Both the position numbers and the translations under genes were made by a program. 64,000 bases of DNA from the NCBI RefSeq assembly GCF_009725165.1, contig NZ_WNZW01000002.1, positions 248,001-312,000 of the forward strand. The letters are read 5' to 3'. The stretch is from Paenibacillus woosongensis (GTDB lineage Bacteria > Bacillota > Bacilli > Paenibacillales > Paenibacillaceae). The notes under the pieces are model-generated. The model searched no databases and was not told the DNA's origin. It saw only the letters and a list, made by a program, of their open reading frames with translations. Shown here one piece after another: positions 34,973 to 43,036 of the stretch (position 1 is the stretch's first letter; each line of letters begins with the position of its first letter).

Positions 34973-35410
34973 TTATTTCCGCTTGCGGCTGTTCTTCATC
35001 AGCGTCATACGCCGGGAATGCCTCAGCCAGGAATAATAGGAACGCAGGTCACGCAGCTCGATCGTCTCGGACATGCGTCCGAGAAACGTCACGATGATCA
35101 TCCTATGCATAGGTCTTCCGACCAGATCGTATTCCCCAGGAATTTCGGAAAATTCAGCAACCATCACCAAATCATCGTCCACCAAATAAACGTCCTCTTC
35201 ATTGCGGTAATAATGCTTGATCCGCCCCTGCTTGAGACATTCCCAAGCCCAGCCGGCAATTTTCTCAAAGCCTTTGCTAGTCCGATCTATCCTGTCGCGA
35301 TACCGCATCATGGCATGGTTAGTGATCACGATATCGGAGACTCTCTTATCGCCTAATGTTATGTGAAAAGCCTCATAAGTTCCCCACCGCTCCGTAACCT
35401 TGTCTCTCAT
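34973..35410 (-). CDS. Conserved-looking hypothetical protein, 145 residues
   Basis: I do not recognise this protein. It is soluble, without a signal peptide or membrane segment. The middle contains SDIVITNHAMMRYRDRID, which looks like the start of a small alpha/beta domain, then EEDVYLVDDDLVMVAEF and RMIIVTFLGRMSETIELRDL. The tail is strongly basic (RHSRRMTLMKNSRKRK), which could bind nucleic acid. The start at 35410 is reasonable but has no strong ribosome site. It stands alone with its own terminator. The NHAMMRYRDR segment with a following YxxNEEDVYLVDD resembles toxin/RelE-like or phage-derived small folds, but this is only a guess. Confidence 0.7.
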   Translation of the reverse strand: MRDKVTERWGTYEAFHITLGDKRVSDIVITNHAMMRYRDRIDRTSKGFEKIAGWAWECLKQGRIKHYYRNEEDVYLVDDDLVMVAEFSEIPGEYDLVGRPMHRMIIVTFLGRMSETIELRDLRSYYSWLRHSRRMTLMKNSRKRK

Positions 35411-35537
35411 GACGCACCCCTCATGTCTTGTAGTTGATAGGTCTTTATAACTAAGTATATTTACCTATAATCATACATCACTTTCCATTATTCTACAAGG
35501 GAGGCCTTGATCTTAGAACTAAAATTTATGAGAAATT

Positions 35538-36194
35538 TTACTCCGCTTTAACTTTTTTCACTGATTCGTTGCTTCCTAAAGCGAGCATTAGCGCCTCCAT
35601 GTCATAACCGCCTTTAAGCTGTATCGTCAAAGCGAGGGTCATCGATTGTCCCCCGCGTTCCACTTCAAAAGACAGAACGGCAATATGAAGCTCCCTAAGC
35701 TGTTTTAAAATCCGCTCCAAAGCCTCCGCTTCGTTCTCGAGTACAAGGGTGATATTTTCGACTTTTGGAGAGGTCAACCGGCCTAAGCGGCCATGCAGCA
35801 CGATTTGGCCTACGAAAATAATCAGCATCACACCGATGCCGACGAAATACATGCCGGCCCCAACCGCCATGCCAATTCCCGCCGTCGCCCATATGCCTGC
35901 TGCTGTAGTCAGCCCCTTCACCGTTTGCTTCTGCATGAATATCATGCCCGCCCCCAAAAAGCCGACCCCGCTCACAACACCGGCCGCGACTCTTGACGGA
36001 TCGAGCGACAGGTTGCTCCAGCCGATCTGGTCCTGAAAGCCGTACTTGGAAATGATAATCATGAGGGCAGAGCCAGCAGCCACGATAAAATGCGTCCGCA
36101 CCCCCGCTTCCTTCATGCGGCTTTTTCGCTCAAAGCCGATGATATAGCCGCAAATCCCCGCGATCAGCACGCGCAGCAGCAGTTCATACTCCAT
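35538..36194 (-). CDS. MgtC/SapB family membrane protein
   Basis: The product, about 218 residues from ATG 36194 (behind AGGAGG), has four or five hydrophobic segments in its first 140 residues. The MgtC signature is GFERKSRMKEAGVRTHFIVA, followed by the GVVSGVGFLGAGMIF and GLTTAAGIWATAGIGMAVGAG motifs. The C-terminal ~75 residues form a soluble ACT-like domain. Members are linked to magnesium homeostasis or acid tolerance; the substrate is unproven. A longer frame to 36293 lacks a ribosome site. Confidence 0.92.
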   Translation of the reverse strand: MEYELLLRVLIAGICGYIIGFERKSRMKEAGVRTHFIVAAGSALMIIISKYGFQDQIGWSNLSLDPSRVAAGVVSGVGFLGAGMIFMQKQTVKGLTTAAGIWATAGIGMAVGAGMYFVGIGVMLIIFVGQIVLHGRLGRLTSPKVENITLVLENEAEALERILKQLRELHIAVLSFEVERGGQSMTLALTIQLKGGYDMEALMLALGSNESVKKVKAE

Positions 36195-36242
36195 GATTTC
36201 CGCCTCCTGACGATGTTCTGCTCCATTCTGGATAAAACCGCT

Positions 36243-36279
36243 AAAAATAAAGAGCGCCCCGAAGGGTCGCTCTTTATTG
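36243..36279 (-). terminator. Bidirectional terminator downstream of ylbG
   Basis: AATAAAGAGCG pairs with CGCTCTTTATT around ACCCTTCGGGG, giving a stable hairpin followed by a T-rich tract on the minus strand. Confidence 0.85.
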
Positions 36280-36347
36280 TATCCCGCCGGCATTTTAATA
36301 AGTCCTACGCCAATCGGGTCATGAGTATTCGTACGTGCATTTGGATT

Positions 36348-36611
36348 CTACAATCCATAATATTGCGTCTTGTCTGGAACTTCCTTTGAATATTCCGTCT
36401 TGATTTCATTGCGATACGATCGTTCAATCTTGCGGACATACGACAGCTTGCGGATATTCCGCATGATATCCTCTGCGCGCTCCGCATTTACATACATGAC
36501 GACGTAATGCATCCGCCGGGATAAATAGTGCACGCTCCCGTATTTCTCCAGATTTCTTGCCGCCTTCAAATCGTTTACCCATATGATATAGCCTGTACGT
36601 TCCGGAAACAT
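36348..36611 (-). CDS. ylbG: YlbG family protein
   Basis: YlbG is a small conserved Bacillota protein of unknown function. The 87-residue product starts MFPERTGYIIWVNDLKAARNLEKYG, followed by VHYLSRRMHYVVMYVNAERAEDIM and KLSYVRKIERSYR, matching the Bacillus pattern. I use the ATG at 36611, directly behind GGGGGGATT. A longer frame reads into Ala-rich sequence that overlaps ylbF and is not real. It is 64 bases after ylbF on the same strand, as in Bacillus. Confidence 0.9.
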   Translation of the reverse strand: MFPERTGYIIWVNDLKAARNLEKYGSVHYLSRRMHYVVMYVNAERAEDIMRNIRKLSYVRKIERSYRNEIKTEYSKEVPDKTQYYGL

Positions 36612-36675
36612 GTAATCCCCCCAATATCGTCGCCTGTAAAAGATGGTGCTGCCGCCATATATCGGCGGTGCCCCG

Positions 36676-37116
36676 TTATCCGCAGCTGCAACTGCCGCCG
36701 CTTCCGCAGCCGCCGCCCTTTGGATTCGGGTCGTTGCTCGGTACCTTAATAGTATCGGATACGGAATAAGCAATCGTCTCCGACATCTGATGCAGTATGT
36801 CGTCCAGCTCTTTCTCTGCCGCTTTGAATTTGCGTACGGCTTCGAACTGCTCTAGCTCCTTCTCCACCTGAGCTACTTTGTCTTTCGCCTCATGGTAATT
36901 GGGATGGTAGTGGCCGAATCGCTCCGTCTCCTCAAAGAGCTCCTTCTGCGCGTCAAGCTTTCTGACGAATGCCTGGATCTCCGGGTCTTCCTCCACGCGT
37001 CTCTTCCAGTATAAATAATCGGATACCGCGGTGGAATTGTTTATCATATCGCCTAATTCATAGGCGTATGTCAAAAGCTGGGCCATATCGACCGTCTTCA
37101 GCTCGGTTACGCTCAT
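36676..37116 (-). CDS. ylbF: YlbF (RicF) subunit of the Y-complex regulating RNA maturation
   Basis: YlbF joins YmcA and YaaT in a complex that binds iron-sulfur clusters and helps RNase Y cleavage, competence, sporulation and biofilm formation in Bacillus subtilis. The product is about 146 residues and mostly helical. It contains RFGHYHPNYHEAKDKVAQVEKELEQ and the conserved IKVPSNDPNPK, and ends in a cysteine/glycine tail (GGGCGSGGSCSCG) with three cysteines. I use the ATG at 37116; TTG at 37125 is possible. No cysteine is seen just before the GGGC, where I recall an extra one in Bacillus subtilis. Confidence 0.93.
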   Translation of the reverse strand: MSVTELKTVDMAQLLTYAYELGDMINNSTAVSDYLYWKRRVEEDPEIQAFVRKLDAQKELFEETERFGHYHPNYHEAKDKVAQVEKELEQFEAVRKFKAAEKELDDILHQMSETIAYSVSDTIKVPSNDPNPKGGGCGSGGSCSCG

Positions 37117-37190
37117 GAATCTCAACTCGATTCTATATAGAATGGTCTACTAAAAAATCCATGCAACAATACAATTTTCAGTAGACTACA

Positions 37191-38978
37191 CTATAATAAC
37201 ATATTCGGTTTCCCAGCAGAAGGGTTTCCCGCGATTGCTCCGTTCCGGTCTTCCGCAACGATCTCTGGAAGGAGCAGACGCATAATCTCCCAATTTTCCG
37301 GAGTCAGCACGGCATCGCGGCCTTCGGAAGAATTGGGCGAGAACAGTTTGCCTGTAACCTGCCAATCCGCCCCCCCTTGCAGGCCTGCGGGCAAATATTC
37401 ATACATTTCCCCTTTGATTCCCAAGGCGAGCATGACATGCCACTTCATAGCCTGGCTCACCATTTCCCGGGCGGTTGAGGAATGATAGCTTCTTGCCGTC
37501 TTTAGCCATATGGCCGGAACCTGATCCAGCCCCGGAAACAGCTCTTCCCGCTCCAAGCCAGTATCAAATAGGCGATATGAAGAGCGGTCCTCCCCGCAAA
37601 ATATCCAGCCGCTGCCGTTGCCTCCTGACTGCGGAATACCGTTCGGCCCTCCTAGCTCGGGCAACTTGGACAAAGAACCATCCAGCCTGGGGAAAACCCG
37701 CAACTCCCCCGGTTCCCCAAGCTCCCTCCCCCATTCTTCAAGGGCAAGGGCTACATTGTCCGGGACGCCCGAAGAGGAACGCTGCAATTGGCGGAGCGCT
37801 TCCCGCCAGGAGCGGCCAAGCCGGATCCCTTCGGCGATGCTCTCTCGCGTCAGGCGATACACCGACATGCGGTCCGCATAAATGCATTCACTAATGGCTT
37901 CCAGCTCCCATCGGCAGGCAAAAGACACTTCTGGGGGCACGATGATTTCAAAATCTGGCTGAACGCAAAAGCCGGATTCCGCCGTTTCACCGTCTTCATC
38001 CCGATGCAAAGCGTCCTGCGCCAGCCCAAGCCTTCTTGGCTGCTCTATCCAGCGAAAGGCTCGTCCCCCCGCATTATGGCATCCCAGCTCCAGCCAGCCA
38101 AAGCCGCACATAGCCTCGATCCAGCCCCATAGCCAGCGCCGCCATTCCTCAGGCGGGTCAAGGCGAAGCAGCCTTTCCTCCTGCAGCCATTGGATAAGCA
38201 TCTCTATGGAATACCACTCGCCGGGAACAAAAAACGGAGATGATAATGCATAAACAAGGTGCTGCAATCCTGCCTCCGCGGGAACATATTTCGTTTGAAC
38301 TCGGCGATACAGCTCTGCATTCATTCCGTCCACATTCTGTTCTAGCCAGAAAGTTATTGCCTGCATATTCAACTGCCACGCTTTTGGAGCCTGAATGATA
38401 AGCTCCATATCCAGCAGCAAATCCAGCACGACCGCCGTTGAAGCCGGAATCGTCTCTTGGTGGGGATAACTAAGCTCCAACCCCGTTACGTCTTCAGGCT
38501 GCAGCGCTGTTTGCCCGCTTAATTTCACGAGTGCCCGTTGGTAAATGCCTCCTTTTGCCGTAACGGGAATACCGTACTTTGCAATCCAAACGAGGCTGCG
38601 GAACAAATCCAACGCGAGCCCCCGCTTCGCCTCGCGGATAAGCTTGATTTCGCTGCCGCTGATCGGCTCAAGCTTCGGTTGCATCCATTCACCCTGGATC
38701 ATGTCTGCAATTTCCTGTGGAATGTAGAATAGACGCTCGCCCCATGAATTACGGACCGAAACCAGATAGCGATGACGCAGCAGTGCCGGAACGGCTGCAC
38801 GCAAATCGGCCGCCGTGGTCCGGCCCTCGGCGGCCTTCGGCAGATGCTCCAGCTTGAAGGAGAGCCCGGCGAATCGGCGAAAGATTAAGAATAAGGCCAT
38901 TTTAGCGGCTGGCGGGAATCCTTCCGCTCCGCGTTCGCGGCCCTGCATCTCTTTCGATGTCATGCATTCCCTGTTCAT
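37191..38978 (-). CDS. Helicase-associated protein with an XPB/Ssl2 N-terminal domain
   Basis: The 595-residue protein is encoded two bases after an XPB-type helicase (38981-40714) with GGAGGTG over the junction, so the two are translationally linked. Residues about 335-420 match the XPB/Ssl2 N-terminal (Helicase_C_3) domain: FCVQPDFEIIVPPE, RWELEAISECIYADRMSVYRL, TRESIAEGIRLG, then LEEWGRELG. The first 300 residues are mixed helices with a winged-helix feel. No Walker A, DEAD box or nuclease motif is visible, so it is not a helicase by itself. It is likely a DNA-binding or regulatory partner of the neighbour. The family assignment is fair; the function is unknown. Confidence 0.8.
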   Translation of the reverse strand: MNRECMTSKEMQGRERGAEGFPPAAKMALFLIFRRFAGLSFKLEHLPKAAEGRTTAADLRAAVPALLRHRYLVSVRNSWGERLFYIPQEIADMIQGEWMQPKLEPISGSEIKLIREAKRGLALDLFRSLVWIAKYGIPVTAKGGIYQRALVKLSGQTALQPEDVTGLELSYPHQETIPASTAVVLDLLLDMELIIQAPKAWQLNMQAITFWLEQNVDGMNAELYRRVQTKYVPAEAGLQHLVYALSSPFFVPGEWYSIEMLIQWLQEERLLRLDPPEEWRRWLWGWIEAMCGFGWLELGCHNAGGRAFRWIEQPRRLGLAQDALHRDEDGETAESGFCVQPDFEIIVPPEVSFACRWELEAISECIYADRMSVYRLTRESIAEGIRLGRSWREALRQLQRSSSGVPDNVALALEEWGRELGEPGELRVFPRLDGSLSKLPELGGPNGIPQSGGNGSGWIFCGEDRSSYRLFDTGLEREELFPGLDQVPAIWLKTARSYHSSTAREMVSQAMKWHVMLALGIKGEMYEYLPAGLQGGADWQVTGKLFSPNSSEGRDAVLTPENWEIMRLLLPEIVAEDRNGAIAGNPSAGKPNMLL

Positions 38979-38980
38979 GC

Positions 38981-40714
38981 CTAAAGCACCTCCGACTGGG
39001 CAGCATCATCTTGAAAGATAGCTTCATCACGGCGAATCTTGTACTCATAGCCCTGCTCGACAAGAAAGAGCTGACGGCGCAGGGCAAAATGCTGCTCCCT
39101 GCTGTCCGCGGAGACCAAGCTATAGAAATATGCCTTTTCTCCCGTTGCCTTCGGCCGGAGTATCCGGCCGAGCCGCTGCGCTTCCTCCTGTCTTGAGCCG
39201 AAGCTGCCTGAGATCTGCACGGCCACTGACGCATCCGGCAGATCTACGGCAAAATTGGCTACTTTGGAAACGACAAGGACTTGAATCTGCCGTTCGCGAA
39301 ACGCCTGAAACAGCCGGACTCGCTCCTCCTGCGGAGTACTGCCTGTAATAAGCGGTGCCTGAAGTACGTATGCTGCCTCGGCAAGCTGCTGCAAATATTG
39401 GCCGATGACGAGGATTTGCCGGCCTTCATGCAAGCGCAGCAACCGCTCCAGCCAGGCGGTCTTCCGGGAATTTTCGGATGCGATTCTAAACTTCTCCCGC
39501 CCTTGCGCGGCTTCATACTTTTCCTTTAAGGACGGGGCCATCGCAACCTGAATCTCCTGGCATTCGACCTTGGCGATATGCCCGGTTCGCTCCAATTCGC
39601 GCCAAGGCACCTCATAAAGCTTAGGTCCGATCAGAGAGAAGACATCCCGCTCGCAGCCGTCTTCCCGGACGAGCGTAGCCGTCAGCCCGAGGCGCCGGGT
39701 CGCTTGAATATCAGCCGTAGCCCGGAATACGGGAGCCGGGAGCAGGTGCACCTCATCATAAATGATCAGTCCCCAGTCTCTTTCGTTGAATAAGCGCATA
39801 TGCTGAAAATCGCCGTCTTTTTTCGTGCGGTGGGTTAAAATTTGATACGTTGAAACGGTAACCGGACGTACCTGCTTCTTATCGCCGGAATATTCCCCGA
39901 TCTGTTCGGACGTCAGCGTCGTCTTCTGGCAAATCTCAGTTATCCATTGCCGTACGGAGGTGACATTCGAGGTCAGGATCAGCGTTTCGCATTGCAAGCG
40001 CTCCAGTGCGGCAAGCCCTACTATCGTCTTTCCAGCCCCGCACGGCAGCACGATCACTCCGCTTCCGCCATGACTCGCCTGCCCTTCGGCCGGATTCACC
40101 CGGCCGGCAAACGCCTCAACGCCTGCTGCCTGGTAATCCCTCAGTGCAAATGGTTGGCCATCCCCAATCACGCTCCTTAGAGCGACCGGCAATGTATGTC
40201 CGCGATGGTACCCCGCTTCATCGGTGATGGGATAACCCAGGCGTGCCGCCTCCTGCTTCAGCAGGCCGCGAAACACCGCTGGAAAGCACAGCCGGAAGCC
40301 GTCCCGCTGCAGCCTGAAAGAAGCCAGCGACGGTTCCCTCTCCAGCTCATCCAGCAGGGCCGGGTTCGAGCGACGCTGCTCAATATAGAGCATGCCTGGG
40401 GCACCGTCTGTTTGAATTAAAGCCAGAGAGCCGTAGCGAGACATCCACATGCGGATGTCGGAAAGCACCTTGCCCGGCACCTCCCATCTCGACAGGCAGC
40501 GGAGCATCTCCACAACATCGTCCGCCGTTTGGCCACCCGCTGCAGCATTCCATAAAGACAGCGGCGTAATTCGGTATGTATGAAACATGGCCGGACTTTT
40601 GACGAGTTCTGCAAAAAGAGCCAGCTTGTTTTTGGCCTGTTCGAAACCGGGATGCCCCTTCTCCAGAAGAACCGTAAAATCACGCTGCACGATGCAAGCT
40701 CCCATTCCGTTCAT
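38981..40714 (-). CDS. XPB-type DNA repair helicase (SF2, DEAD/DEAH)
   Basis: The 577-residue protein carries an N-terminal damage-recognition-like region (1-190). The SF2 core follows: LRDYQAAGVEAF (Q motif region), PCGAGKTIVGLAAL (Walker A), YDEVHLLPAPVF (DEVH box), GLTATLVREDG (motif III), then ITGSTPQEER, VVSKVANFAVDLPDA and QEEAQRLGRILRPK (motif VI). This is the archaeal/bacterial XPB pattern; eukaryotic XPB is part of TFIIH and unwinds DNA for repair. The start has AAGGAGG nine bases upstream. The bacterial role is poorly defined, and a Bax1-like nuclease partner is not present nearby; instead the helicase-associated protein follows. Confidence 0.92.
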   Translation of the reverse strand: MNGMGACIVQRDFTVLLEKGHPGFEQAKNKLALFAELVKSPAMFHTYRITPLSLWNAAAGGQTADDVVEMLRCLSRWEVPGKVLSDIRMWMSRYGSLALIQTDGAPGMLYIEQRRSNPALLDELEREPSLASFRLQRDGFRLCFPAVFRGLLKQEAARLGYPITDEAGYHRGHTLPVALRSVIGDGQPFALRDYQAAGVEAFAGRVNPAEGQASHGGSGVIVLPCGAGKTIVGLAALERLQCETLILTSNVTSVRQWITEICQKTTLTSEQIGEYSGDKKQVRPVTVSTYQILTHRTKKDGDFQHMRLFNERDWGLIIYDEVHLLPAPVFRATADIQATRRLGLTATLVREDGCERDVFSLIGPKLYEVPWRELERTGHIAKVECQEIQVAMAPSLKEKYEAAQGREKFRIASENSRKTAWLERLLRLHEGRQILVIGQYLQQLAEAAYVLQAPLITGSTPQEERVRLFQAFRERQIQVLVVSKVANFAVDLPDASVAVQISGSFGSRQEEAQRLGRILRPKATGEKAYFYSLVSADSREQHFALRRQLFLVEQGYEYKIRRDEAIFQDDAAQSEVL

Positions 40715-40755
40715 CCATTAAAGCCTCCTTATTCCTTCCAAAAGTCTGTAATATG

Positions 40756-40797
40756 GAAAAGAAGAAGCCCGCAAGCATGATGCGAACCTCTTCTCTT
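40756..40797 (-). terminator. Terminator of the CBS-domain gene
   Basis: On the minus strand AGAAGAGGTTCGCA pairs with TGCGGGCTTCTTCT (some G-U pairs) followed by a short T-rich tail. Confidence 0.65.
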
Positions 40798-40815
40798 AAA
40801 TTGACCTTAGCATGA

Positions 40816-41238
40816 CTAGTGGACTTGGTGGGAAATATCGCTCAGCGCGTCGCCGGCTTCATCGGCAAAATTGTTGCGTACAGCCATATCTCCAATCGAC
40901 ACGATCCCGATGAGCCGTTCTCCTTCCGTAACCGGCAGGCGGCGAATTTGCTGCTCCGCCATCATATCCGCAGCCTCGTCAACCGGCGTGTCCGGCGATG
41001 CGCAGCGGATGCCCCGTGTCATAACCGTCTCTACGGCTGTAGATCCCGGATGCTTCTCCGCAATCGCCCGAATGACGAGATCACGGTCGGTAATCACTCC
41101 GATCAGCCGGTCTCCATTTTCGACGACGGGAATGAAGCCCGTATCATTGTTTTTCATTTTTACCGCAACCTCATAGATATTGTCCTTTGGCGATACGGTA
41201 ACTACTTGGTCAGTCATGATATCTTTTACTTTTCTCAT
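40816..41238 (-). CDS. CBS-domain protein
   Basis: The 140-residue protein is two CBS repeats only: VKDIMTDQVVTVSPKDNIYEVAVKM to VITDRDLVIRAI, and VETVMTRGIRCASPDTPVDEAADMM to IVSIGDMAVRNNF. Such stand-alone pairs bind adenosine nucleotides and act as sensors; the target is unknown. I use the ATG at 41238, six bases behind GGAGGG, not the ATG two codons earlier. It is not AcuB, which also has CBS repeats but carries an ACT domain. Confidence 0.9.
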   Translation of the reverse strand: MRKVKDIMTDQVVTVSPKDNIYEVAVKMKNNDTGFIPVVENGDRLIGVITDRDLVIRAIAEKHPGSTAVETVMTRGIRCASPDTPVDEAADMMAEQQIRRLPVTEGERLIGIVSIGDMAVRNNFADEAGDALSDISHQVH

Positions 41239-41293
41239 TGCCATCCCTCCATCATCTAGATTTCCTAGGAGGGAGCCATATTATGCATGGCCC

Positions 41294-42463
41294 TTAAATG
41301 CTGCTTTCTTGGTAAGCTTCCGCCATCGCGATCAAGAGGCTTGCCGCATGCAGCATCGCTTTTTCATCGATATCAAATTTTGGATGGTGATGCGGATAGA
41401 TCGCATTCTTCTGCGGATTTCCGGCTCCTACAAGCATGAAGCAGCCGGGAACCCGCTGCAAATAGTAAGCAAAATCCTCGGCAGGCATAATTTGCGGTGA
41501 GAGCTCGCTCGACAGCCCGGTCTCCCGCTCCGCAACCTCCCGAAACCTCTCATACTCCTCCGGATGATTGACCAGGCTCGGATAGCCGGTCATATAATCG
41601 ATCGTTACGCCCGCCCCGTAGGCCTGTGCCGTCCCTTCAGTCAACCGCTCGATCCGTTCGCGGATTATCCTGCGGGTCTCCTCCTGGAAGCAGCGGACCG
41701 TACCGGCCAGGCGGCATGTGTCGGCAATAACATTCTGAGCCGTCCCCCCGTGAATAGAGCCGATCGTTACGACAGCGGGATCCAGCGGGTTGACTGAACG
41801 GCTGACGACACTCTGCAGCTGGAGAACAAGCGCCGCTCCGGCAACAACGCTGTCCACCGCGGCATGCGGCATGCCGCCATGGCCGCCGCGGCCTGACAGC
41901 TCGATGAAGAATTCGTCGGTCGAGGCCATCATCGGCCCGGGCCGGCTGGCCGCCGCGCCTACCGGGATCGGCGTCCATAAATGCACGCCGTAAATCACGT
42001 CCACGCCGTCCAGCGCCCCTGCCTCAATCATGGATAGTGCCCCGCCCGGACAGACCTCCTCCGCCGGCTGAAAGATGAGCCGGATTTCGCCCTGAAGCGT
42101 CTCTCTCCGGGTGCTGAAATATTCGGCAACCCCGAGCAGAACGGCCGTATGGCCGTCATGTCCACAGGCATGCATAACGCCGGGAACCAAAGAAGCATAT
42201 TCGCACGTCTTCTCGTCCTGAATCGGCAGTGCATCCATATCGGCACGCAGCGCAACCGACTTCCCCGGCAAATGGCCGCGAATGGTGCCTACAACTCCGT
42301 TCCCTCCGATCCCGACCGCTGCATCAATGCCCAGCTTCTTTAGCTCATCAGCGATGTATGCCGCCGTTTTCTGTTCCTTGAACGACAATTCCGGGTGGCG
42401 GTGCAAATACCGTCTCCGCTCCACCATAGCCGGAAACAACGATTTTAGCGTTTCCTCTCTCAT
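41294..42463 (-). CDS. M20 family metallo-amidohydrolase
   Basis: The 389-residue enzyme belongs to the M20D group that removes acyl groups from amino acids or related amides. Metal-site motifs: HRHPELSFKE, LRADMDALPIQ, HACGHDGHTAVLLG, FQPAEEVCPGGA and HGGMPHAAVDS. The C-terminal PHHHPKFDIDE is also typical. A dimerisation domain spans about residues 185-290. The substrate (N-acetyl-diaminopimelate, hippurate, N-acyl-cysteine or auxin-like amides) cannot be fixed from sequence. It has its own putative promoter (42538-42565) and is divergent from yugN. Confidence 0.9.
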   Translation of the reverse strand: MREETLKSLFPAMVERRRYLHRHPELSFKEQKTAAYIADELKKLGIDAAVGIGGNGVVGTIRGHLPGKSVALRADMDALPIQDEKTCEYASLVPGVMHACGHDGHTAVLLGVAEYFSTRRETLQGEIRLIFQPAEEVCPGGALSMIEAGALDGVDVIYGVHLWTPIPVGAAASRPGPMMASTDEFFIELSGRGGHGGMPHAAVDSVVAGAALVLQLQSVVSRSVNPLDPAVVTIGSIHGGTAQNVIADTCRLAGTVRCFQEETRRIIRERIERLTEGTAQAYGAGVTIDYMTGYPSLVNHPEEYERFREVAERETGLSSELSPQIMPAEDFAYYLQRVPGCFMLVGAGNPQKNAIYPHHHPKFDIDEKAMLHAASLLIAMAEAYQESSI

Positions 42464-42537
42464 GGACTTCCACTTCCTTCTTCGTCAATCACGCATCAAA
42501 CTGCCGGCAGCATGCCCGCCGACATACGATATGTATT

Positions 42538-42565
42538 ATTGTAGCAGAAAAATCAGCGCCCTCAA
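42538..42565 (-). promoter_or_regulatory. Putative promoter of the M20 gene
   Basis: On the minus strand TTGAGG (42565-42560), 16 bases, then TACAAT (42543-42538) preceded by TGC, an extended -10. Confidence 0.55.
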
Positions 42566-42622
42566 TATAGGGCATATCACCATAAACGGCGTCCCTTCAC
42601 CCTTTTGAAGCGTTTCCTATGC

Positions 42623-42651
42623 TTGCACAAGTGGTGGAAACATAATATCAT
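42623..42651 (+). promoter_or_regulatory. Putative promoter of yugN-ftsW
   Basis: TTGCAC at 42623-42628 and TATCAT at 42646-42651 with a 17-base spacer, ahead of an AAGGAGG ribosome site. Confidence 0.6.
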
Positions 42652-42684
42652 GGGAGAAGAACTTTTAAGGAGGCATTTTACACG

Positions 42685-43026
42685 ATGATTCTCGAAAATA
42701 CCGGTTTGAACGGATTAAAGAGCGACTTGTCCTATCTGGACGAATCCGCAGAGAAAGTCGGGTTTATTCGCTGGCAATGGGAATATTACCGGGCTACATA
42801 CGATTACAAAATAGAAGCAAATGATAACGAGTACTTCCTTCGCATTAACACGCGGGCTGTAGAGGGCAAATTGGAGCGTCCGGACACGGTTCTGGAAATT
42901 GAAGCGGTCTATATCGGACGGGCTACATTCCCGCACGGGCTGGAATACGAATCGGAAATCCCGTCATTCGTACAAAAGACGGCCAACCTTAAGCTAGCCG
43001 AACTGAAGCAGCTTCTAGAGGCATAA
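42685..43026 (+). CDS. YugN-like family protein
   Basis: The 113-residue soluble protein matches the YugN family of Bacillota, whose role is unknown. It has the pattern WEYYRATYDYKIEANDNEYFLRI, TRAVEGKLERPDTVLEI and VYIGRATFPHGLEYE. It begins at ATG 42685 with AAGGAGG upstream and is ten bases before ftsW, so the two are co-transcribed. No membrane segments or catalytic motifs are seen. Confidence 0.85.
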   Translation: MILENTGLNGLKSDLSYLDESAEKVGFIRWQWEYYRATYDYKIEANDNEYFLRINTRAVEGKLERPDTVLEIEAVYIGRATFPHGLEYESEIPSFVQKTANLKLAELKQLLEA

Positions 43027-43036
43027 GGAATTTGGC

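Noticed and set aside
36612..36773. Longer ylbG start with an Ala-rich extension
   Set aside because: It overlaps ylbF, lacks a ribosome site, and the family starts at MFPERTGY.
40816..41238. CBS protein as the missing AcuB
   Set aside because: No ACT domain and no linkage to the acetate genes.
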